Assembly (NCBI GenBank): GCA_022813625.1 | Contig: JAKLMB010000037.1 | Coordinates: 279,952 to 343,951, forward strand | DNA from: Aaosphaeria pasadenensis | Lineage: Eukaryota > Ascomycota > Dothideomycetes > Pleosporales | DNA: 64,000 nt | Direction: 5' to 3' | In this document: positions 56,808 through 64,000 of the stretch, piece by piece | Numbering within the stretch: position 1 is the first letter of the stretch | Layout of the letters: each line of letters begins with the position of its first letter | Program-made: the position numbers and the translations under genes | Notes under the pieces: model-generated | What the model was told of the DNA's origin: nothing | Databases searched by the model: none | Seen by the model: only the letters and a program-made list of their open reading frames with translations

Positions 56808-59800
56808 ATGGTAAGCCCGGGCAATTGCTTGTCCAACTGTAAGGCAAAAGTAGGCGGCCAAATAAAATGGTGTTTGATGGATGCTGACCAAAATCAAGGC
56901 CGAATGCGGACAAAATGCTCTGGAAGATAAAGCTAAATGCCCGTTGAATGTCTGCTGTAGTCAATTTGGCTACTGTGGAACTACAGATGTGCGTGTTCGC
57001 AAGAATAATCTTGAACACTTCTGATCTCGCATCTAGGAATTCTGCGGGAAAGGATGTCAATCCGGATTTGGTGGATGCGGGAAAGCCACAGAACCATCGT
57101 GTAGCGGCACCACTGTGAAAAGGCATATCGGCTACTATGAAAGCTGGTAAGTGTCTCTTCAAGAGTATCACAGTTACAACATTGACCATTTACGGAAGGT
57201 CTTCAACGCGTAAATGCGACAAGTGGGTGCCTAAGGATCTAGACCTGACTGGATTCACACATATGAACTTTGGTACGTTCCTTCACGACAAAGCTGGCGT
57301 TCTGTTTCCATTGCTTATGCCTCCACCAGCGTTTACATTTTTCAATCCCACCACATTCGAAATGATGCCCATGGATGCCGGTGATCCAACTCTCTACACA
57401 GATTTCACAAACCTGAAAGAGTCCTACCCCGGACTTCAGACTTGGATTTCCATCGGTGGGTGGAGCTTTAACGATGCAACTTATAATCCAAACACTCAGA
57501 CAGCGTTCAGCGACATGGCTTCCACCGCAGCCAACAGGAAAAAGTTCATCAACTCCCTCACCAATTTCATGCAAAGCTTCGGGTTTGATGGTATGTAGAG
57601 ATTGAAGTCCCTTGATGAATAGTTACGATACTGACAGAACGATAGGCGCCGATATTGATTGGGAGTACCCTGGAGCACCAGACCGCGGATGCAAGAACTC
57701 AGATATCGAGAACTTCGTTACGCTTTTGAAGGAGTTGCGAGCTGCTTGGGGAACCAAGTACGGCCTATCTGCCACATTGCCAAGCAGCTATTGGTATCTG
57801 CGCTGGTTCGACCTCAAAGGACTCGAAAAGTATCTCGACTGGCTCAACATGATGAGCTACGATATTCATGTAAGTGTTCACCTCTATCCGAGTATCTATA
57901 ATGTATTCAGCTGATTCTGTTCGCTTAAGGGCGTCTGGGATTCGACAAACAAATTCACAGGGCCGTTCCTCAGGCCCCATACCAACCTCACGGAAATTCA
58001 ACTAGGACTGGACCTACTCTGGCGTAATAATATCTCCCCTGCCAAAGTAACATTGGGGTTCGGATGGTACGGTCGAAGCCTTACCCTATCCGACCCGAAT
58101 TGCAACAAGCCAAATGGCGTATGTCAGTTCAGTGGGGGTAGCCCTGGATCATGCACAAACTCGGCGGGCACTCTCTCAAACGCAGAAATCTTCAAAATTC
58201 TGGACAGTACTGGCGCAAAGCCTTCTTTCGATAAAGAAGCTGCAGTCAAATGGATCACCTGGAATTCAAACCAGTGGGTTAGCTATGATGACGGCGAAAC
58301 GACGCAGATGAAGATCAGAGCGGCGAATAAATGGTGTCTCGGAGGAACTATGGTCTGGGCCGTGGACCAGGATAACAAAGAGAATTCAAGCACAAATGAT
58401 TACCTGGGCATTGGAAAAGCCAACGGTGTTTCCAGTAGTAGAGCTCTCGAGCTCAAGAACAATCGCAGGCTTGCACAGACCGAAGCCACCAACATCAATT
58501 CCTGCTATTGGACGTTCTGTGGCGGCAAGTGCGTTGATGGCTACTTTGAGGAGACATATTCAGATGGCCAGGTAAATGGAGTGAGTTCAAACACAGTCTG
58601 CAAAGATGGCAAGTTGCAAACTTTGTGTTGCGCCTCGGGAACCACCATGGGAACCTGTTCATGGAATGGTTGGAACGGCGTCGGGCTATCTTGTGGAGGA
58701 AGTTACGATTTTGCAGCAACGAACAATAAGAAGCGTGCTCTAGACTCCGGATTGGACTTGTCCGGTCCAGTTGCAATTGCTTTCAATAGTGAGAAATCTT
58801 ACTTAGCCCACACTGCTTGGGAACTGACAATTGTCTAGCAACCAGCCTTGGCCGCAGAGGACAGATCACTTTGGACTACGATTGCAATGGTAAGCGAACT
58901 TCTCTTCTTCGATGCAGTTCGACCCGCTAACAAGAGTTGCAGGTGGATTCCAGACTTACTGCTGCGACGGGTTCAAGTCGTCTCCGAAAGGGTCAGTATC
59001 TACTCTTGATCTCATCGGTACGGATGGAAAGGAGACTAACGGAGGCAAACTCGATGTTGGTAAATTCGCGGGACTGACAGTAGCTTGCACGGCTGGTGCT
59101 ACTGCTGCTGCGACTGCTGCTGCGACTGCTGCTGCGACTGCTGCTGCGACTGCTGCTGGTGAGTAACTCCCGCGGCCAGACAGTGCCTCACTCTCTTGCT
59201 GAATCAATCTAGGTACGGCTGCTGCTATCTTCTCTTTTGGTCTAGGATTTCTCCCCGCTTTCACGGCTACCTTCGCCTCTGTCTTCTCTGTGTGTGAGAT
59301 CAAGACAAAGGAGACGGCAACGATGCATGCAGTTGGAGTCGTGGCCGGAGTCCGCACTGGGCGAATTCAAAAGCCTCAGAACCCTCGACCTAAGCCATCT
59401 AAGCCCAAGCCTCCCGCTCAAGCACCAAAGCAGAAACTCTTTAGTCAGTGGTTGAGTCTGAGCTACGACAAGGCTACAGATACCGATTGCGTAGTTACAT
59501 ACACTTGTAAATACGGTCGAGGGCACGATGAGGTAAATTTCTCTAAAAGAATATGTTAGCTGTACACTACGCGATACTCATATACGACAGATTTGCGACA
59601 ATCAGTCTTGGGGAATCTTCGGAGCAAACGCTGGAAGAACCGTCTACCACTATGACGGTACAGTCGGTTCTTATCCCTGGAGTTGATCAATGCTAATACG
59701 GCCATAGCACGTGGACCAGATAATGAATATGCCAAGGCTGATTGGGCAAGCGTACACCGGAGACCAGCATATCGATCACAGGCCCAGGCGGGAAATCCTG

Positions 59801-60778
59801 CTCGTTGTCAAGTGTGAGTGGAGAGCAATATGTCTACTATACTAGCCGACCGCTAAAATTTGGATCACAGTGATGAGTTTCCAATGGGCAGTCTGTGGGA
59901 GGGCCGCGCCGGACTTCACAATCAAGTGTGTCGTCTGGTGAATGGAAATGCAAACAGGCTCCAAGGAACAGATTGGATGCAATTCTTGTACGCGCAATGG
60001 CGGCCTTGCTCCTCTTTGAGGTCTGCGCTAGGTAAAGGCGACCCGCCCGTCACTTGGGAGTTTGATCACCAGCCCAATGATCCCCGTCTCGTTGCCAACA
60101 TCTTCCATCCTCATTTTATTCAGAGATATGGTTTTGATAGTCAAACTCCTGGAGCAGAATGCTGGGGTAAGTTTCTCTCCAAAATGCGAAATCTCACTTG
60201 CGTATTGACCGATCCCTTGCAGCTACATACAACGACCCCAATAGCGGTAACAATTCCACTACGGTCTTAGATCATGGCTTCAGAGCACTTCCAAATGACC
60301 CGTAAGAGTTCCTTAATAACTGGTCTAGTTGTATGCTGGCTGACCTTTCCAAAGCATGTTCCGTAGATATAATTGGCCACGACAAAATTACAACATCGAT
60401 CCCGTTCAGCTGGTGCAAAACAACCAACAGCTTCCACAGGACGTTACCAGCGCAAATTGGCTCAAGCGTTCAAACGTCAGGAGCGTGTTGGAGAATCGTA
60501 TGCCAGCTGAGTTTGCAAACTCTGCTGAACAACCGGGGGATGTTGATTGCAACAAATGCGAAATAGTCATCGACGAAGAGAACAAATTGGTGTACGAGAA
60601 GAGGCCCATTCCTGAGGTCCCGGTGACTGAAAGTGTTGTTGAGGCTACCTCTACTGCTGACTTGGGTAAGGCTAGGACTGGGCAGACTATGATATCAGCC
60701 CCGGCTCAGACTGGTGTGCCCAAATATCGTCAGTACGTAAGGCATCAAGACTTTCATAACCAAAGGAGGGAGCTCTAG
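56808..60778 (+). CDS. GH18 chitinase with CBM18 (hevein) module and long C-terminal extension; N-terminus possibly truncated
   Basis: Fifteen exons (56808-56849, 56899-56988, 57037-57146, 57199-57272, 57330-57590, 57646-57869, 57930-58788, 58839-58889, 58943-59158, 59213-59532, 59591-59657, 59708-59813, 59871-60166, 60223-60301, 60355-60778) give 1072 residues; all 14 introns are GT-AG, 48-60 bp, and in phase. CBM18 lies at residues 7-60 (CPLNVCCSQFGYCGTTD then EFCGKGC). The GH18 domain starts at HIGYYESW; its catalytic motif DGADIDWE (192-199) keeps the acid E199. A Thr/Ala tract (about 622-642) links to a C-terminal region with CQVDEFPMGSLWEGR, found in subgroup C (killer-toxin-like) fungal chitinases. 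LysM domains and a signal peptide normally precede CBM18 but are absent here, so the first exon is uncertain. Confidence 0.82.
59099..59158 (+). repeat. 12-bp tandem repeat encoding Ala-Thr-Ala-Ala
   Basis: Five near-identical units of GCTGCTGCGACT in frame, coding for a Thr/Ala tract that ends at the exon 9 donor GTGAGT. Length-variable candidates of this kind often differ between strains. Confidence 0.85.
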
Positions 60779-61150
60779 TCTTCGTAAGGAGGGGGGTATA
60801 TACTGTGGCGATAGTAGAAGGGACAGCACAGTCTTATTAGACTGGAATTGAGAGAGACTACATGTTGAGACATTAATTCAATGCACTGACGCAATGTCCT
60901 CATTGTGGTCTGCAGCACTTTTCCACATAGACCAGATCATCGTCTATGGGCACTTTGTGATAAAACGGTATTAACTAGGGTGTTGTTTGAAGATAGAGTA
61001 CTGAAGCCCCATAGAGAATCACAAATAAAAGGGCATGAATGAGGATAAAACGAAATACTTCGGTGTTACATGACAGCAAGCTTATTTCTACATATAACTG
61101 TCAGATCTTTTGGAGTTATGTACTAGTACTTACCACGATTTTGTATTATA
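60779..61150. other. Intergenic region
   Basis: About 370 bp of 3' flank of the chitinase gene. AT-rich, no gene. Confidence 0.4.
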
Positions 61151-61374
61151 GTGTAGCAGGGTAGGTAAGGCTATTTAGGGATTACATGTATAGAGAAAGG
61201 TACTAGGTAGGGTATAGATAGATTAATTAGGGCTACTAAAAGGAATTAAGGTATTATCTACCTATCTCGAGAGGTAAGAGAGTTAAATATCTACCTTTCC
61301 TACCTATTTACTAATTACAGGTTGTGCCTGTAATGCTCCCTGCTATAGAGGCGTCTATATGCAACAGTATCTAC
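61151..61374 (+). mobile_element. 225-bp non-autonomous element, copy 2 (RIP-mutated)
   Basis: Colinear with 40598-40823 in the same orientation: both start GTGTAGCAGG, share CTACCTTTCCTACCTATT and end near AGAGGCGTCTATA. Nearly all differences I could align are C/T or G/A, with this copy richer in T and A. No coding capacity. Confidence 0.8.
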
Positions 61375-61552
61375 TCCTGAGTTACTTTGTTTACAGCTTT
61401 TGTCGTGCTAAGAGAAAAGAAGATCTAGATAACTATTGAATAGTAGCTGCATATTGTCGTGTTTCCAATTTTATTCATGCGCTTAGTAAGTTTAATTCAC
61501 AACTCAAAAAAAAGGACCATCGCTCTTCGCATCTCCTTTCCAACACATCACC

Positions 61553-62968
61553 ATGGCAGAATGGCGCATCAGCGATGTTACTCCGATAAGAGAATTAGAA
61601 GGCCTAGATCACGAGCGTTGCGCCGCGCTTCACAACTACATTGTTGAACTAGGCTGGACCCAGCGTGGCCTAGCACTGGACACCCTCGATAAACGCACAT
61701 GGTGGGAATGCTATGGCGGCGATGCAGCTCTTTCCAGCACAGCCGAGCGTCTCGATGCCTCTGTAGTGTCTTTTCTAAAGGCATCTTGGCATGGATTCGC
61801 CATGGATTCAGCCACAAAACCTCACCTTTTCCATCGTTATCTGGCGCGCTTATGCTCACCGGAGGAACTTTGGCAGAATGCAAATTATTCCGAGGAAGAG
61901 GACGATTCGAACAAAAGACGCTTTATCACGCTGTACATGGCGAATTGGGCGTTGGGCGCTACTCATCCGTTAGGATTGGTTTTGGATCAAGACGAGTTCA
62001 CTGCTATGCAGCACATGTCCATGCGTGACACCGAAATTACCATGAATGGCCGACAGATGTGGTTGCCTCTTGAGATGGTTCTTGATGGCTTCGTAGACAT
62101 GATCGACCAAGGTAAAATCATGGCCGTGGACGAAAATAATAGTAGGGAACAAGAGCGTACGGAACCATGGATCATGCCTTCGTACACGGAACCAGACCTC
62201 GAAGACACTCTCCAGGCTTTTGAGCAGCTGGTAGATGCAATTCACGTCAGAATACCTTATCAAGAACAAAGCGCAGAACAAAGTCTGCTCGAAGTTGTGA
62301 CTGGTGGTAATCCGGGGATCCTGTCTCCGAGCAGCTTCGCACATCGATTCCTCACCCAGTGCTCGAGACCGAACTTCACTCATATCGCACCAGGTTTAAG
62401 TATCGCGCAACAACAACCTTTCGCGCCAACGCCCGGGCAGGCGAACGAGAACAAGCACTTCCCACTGCTCCTCTTCACGAGCACATCGCCTGCCTACCAA
62501 GAAACCCAACGCACGCCATGGGGTGAGCAAATACGCGGCTCGCCGTTTGCACGCGACTTCGATCACATCTCGACCTACCCAGCTGGTCTCTATCTTACCG
62601 AAACGAATCCTCACAGCAGCCATCCTTTTGAGGACGGCTGTAAGCTTATCTTGCCATTCACCCTCGGTTCCAATGCATTTGCGCGAACCAGTGACGGCGC
62701 GCTGATCGGTGAGAATGTACGAAAGGCAGGGGAGGATGCCTCCGCTGAGATCGAACCAAAGAGTGCAGAGCTATACCAGCTAGGATTCAACCACTTCATT
62801 GGAGGGCATGATGTACAGCTCAGGTATGTGTTGTGCAAATGGATGGAGATGATCGAGGAGGGAAAATGGGAGGTTGACGAGCATGGTGTAGCAGGAGGCA
62901 TAGAGAAATGGAGCGAGGCAGATTTAGAGGAGCACTGGTCTGATTATCAATTGCCAATGAGTTGGTAA
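61553..62968 (+). CDS. Unrecognised 471-aa protein
   Basis: A single exon with a good start context (CACCATGGC). The product is acidic and Trp-rich, with no signal peptide or membrane helix. Blocks that look conserved are ELGWTQRGLALDTLDKRTWW, the LYMANWALGATHPLGLVLD segment, SPSSFAHRFLTQCSRPNF and a C-terminal HFIGGHDVQLRYVLCKWMEMI. No catalytic motif that I know is evident; the HFIGGHD His/Asp group could be metal-binding but this is speculation. The gene lies between a RIP-mutated repeat and an AT-rich block and yet has an intact frame and ordinary codon use, which argues for a functional accessory gene. Confidence 0.75.
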   Translation: MAEWRISDVTPIRELEGLDHERCAALHNYIVELGWTQRGLALDTLDKRTWWECYGGDAALSSTAERLDASVVSFLKASWHGFAMDSATKPHLFHRYLARLCSPEELWQNANYSEEEDDSNKRRFITLYMANWALGATHPLGLVLDQDEFTAMQHMSMRDTEITMNGRQMWLPLEMVLDGFVDMIDQGKIMAVDENNSREQERTEPWIMPSYTEPDLEDTLQAFEQLVDAIHVRIPYQEQSAEQSLLEVVTGGNPGILSPSSFAHRFLTQCSRPNFTHIAPGLSIAQQQPFAPTPGQANENKHFPLLLFTSTSPAYQETQRTPWGEQIRGSPFARDFDHISTYPAGLYLTETNPHSSHPFEDGCKLILPFTLGSNAFARTSDGALIGENVRKAGEDASAEIEPKSAELYQLGFNHFIGGHDVQLRYVLCKWMEMIEEGKWEVDEHGVAGGIEKWSEADLEEHWSDYQLPMSW

Positions 62969-64000
62969 TTGTAATAGTTAATATCAGACAGTATACAGTC
63001 TTTAATAGGGTTATTAGCTAAGTAGCTAGTTAGGTAGTATAAGTATAGAAAGATAGTATATTCTCTATCTAGGCTATAGACTATTATAGGAGGTAGAGGT
63101 TATATAACTAGATAGTTACCTAATAGAAAAGTTAGGTAATAAGCTATAGAGTAACTAATAGTTACTTAATAGTAGAGTTATTATAAATTACTTATAAGTA
63201 TAATAGGATAGACCTATATAAATTTCCTTAGGTACAGAGCCTTTAGGCCTCTTATATACTAAAGCTTTAGTTTAGTTTATCTTTATAGAAATTAGTATAT
63301 AAAAACCTTATATAACTAAAGCTTTACTACTTTATTATTAAATTTTTAATTATTTACTTTAGTATATTACTTTTAGGATATAGCTTATTATAATAAGTTT
63401 TTAAAAGCTAGTAGCTTACTAGTAAATTACTAGTAAAATATTTTAGCTAAATAAAAAAGTTAAGAAATAATAAAAAGTATAAAAGAAATACTAAGCTATT
63501 AAACTCTTAGAAAATTTAAAATTATAAGAAGTCTTTAGTAGTAAATAATTTCTTAGTAGTAGTAAAACTAAATTCTATTTACTACCTTTATTCTATAGTA
63601 ATTATTTATATATATATATAGAGCTTTACTTATACTAGTTCTATATTATACTAGTACTATTACTATACTACTCTATAGTTATAATAACTAGTCTTATATT
63701 TAGACTATTTATAATATTTAATAGTTATATTTAGCCTATTTATTATAATCTAAGAAATAATACCTAATAGATTAGTATAGCAGTAATAAAGATACTAGAT
63801 AACTAAGTACTTATAAAGGGTAGAGTTATATAACTTATATAACCTCCTTACTTAGTTAATAGTAAGGATAACTAATATATAATAACCTTACTTCCTTACT
63901 AGTAAGAAAGTAAGGATAGGAATTATATAGAGAACTTAGAATACCCTTATAGTCTTCTATATTTAACCTAAGTTAGTATTAAATAATATACTCTACTATT
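62969..64000. repeat. AT-rich isochore-like block, heavily RIP-degraded
   Basis: From about 62980 to the window end the sequence is built of TAG, CTA, TTA and TAT strings, with very few CpG or CpA dinucleotides and stops in all frames. No transposon ORF is recoverable. The GC shift at the end of the 471-aa gene is abrupt. Confidence 0.8.

Noticed and set aside
1..64000. CRISPR arrays, rRNA and tRNA genes
   Set aside because: No regularly spaced direct repeats and no convincing tRNA or rRNA sequence noticed on reading; a tRNA scan was not possible.

Overview
The window is nuclear DNA of a filamentous ascomycete, most likely a plant-associated or saprotrophic Pezizomycotina of the Dothideomycetes type. 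The evidence is short introns of about 46-150 bp with GTAAGT-like donors, about 20 recognisable protein genes on both strands, typical fungal families (HET, Zn2Cys6, AA9 LPMO, GH18 with CBM18, DUF4246) and AT-rich blocks carrying the C-to-T/G-to-A signature of repeat-induced point mutation (RIP). The class-level placement is inference. I rebuilt exon structures by hand from splice signals and reading-frame phase; every listed spliced model closes in frame.

Layout. Positions 1-31200 are an ordinary gene-dense core. They hold the 3' end of an unknown gene, two small unknown proteins, an LPA-type acyltransferase with a low-complexity tail, a K/P/A-rich protein, a CorA/Mnr2-like Mg transporter, a trans-enoyl-reductase-like MDR oxidoreductase, a DUF4246 protein, a POT/PTR2 peptide transporter, a single-pass membrane protein, the Chl1/DDX11 Fe-S helicase divergent from the actin regulator Aip1, a sugar/polyol MFS carrier and a membrane-type SDR. 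Positions 31186-36238 hold one secreted HExxH protein and then about 4.5 kb without a supportable gene. Positions 36239-44471 carry an MFSD1-like transporter, a secreted AA9 LPMO, a RIP-marked island of nested inverted repeats and a HET-ankyrin protein.

Positions 44931-56385 are the most interesting block: a Zn2Cys6 regulator, an intronless class II aspartase-type lyase, a Gpr1/Fun34/YaaH (Ato) transporter, an ACS/DAL5-type MFS carrier and a secreted type II L-asparaginase. Together they make a coherent asparagine/aspartate utilisation cluster: extracellular Asn to Asp plus NH3, uptake, Asp to fumarate plus NH3, and export of ammonia or acetate. A symmetric TTCCG-N7-CGGAA site lies in the divergent promoter of the regulator and the lyase.

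The cluster is followed by a 15-exon CBM18-GH18 chitinase whose readable N-terminus lacks a signal peptide, a second RIP-mutated copy of the 225-bp repeat from the 40-kb island, an unrecognised 471-residue protein, and finally an AT-rich block running off the window. The right half is therefore an accessory compartment (cell-wall enzymes, self/non-self recognition, nutrient scavenging) interleaved with decayed repeats.
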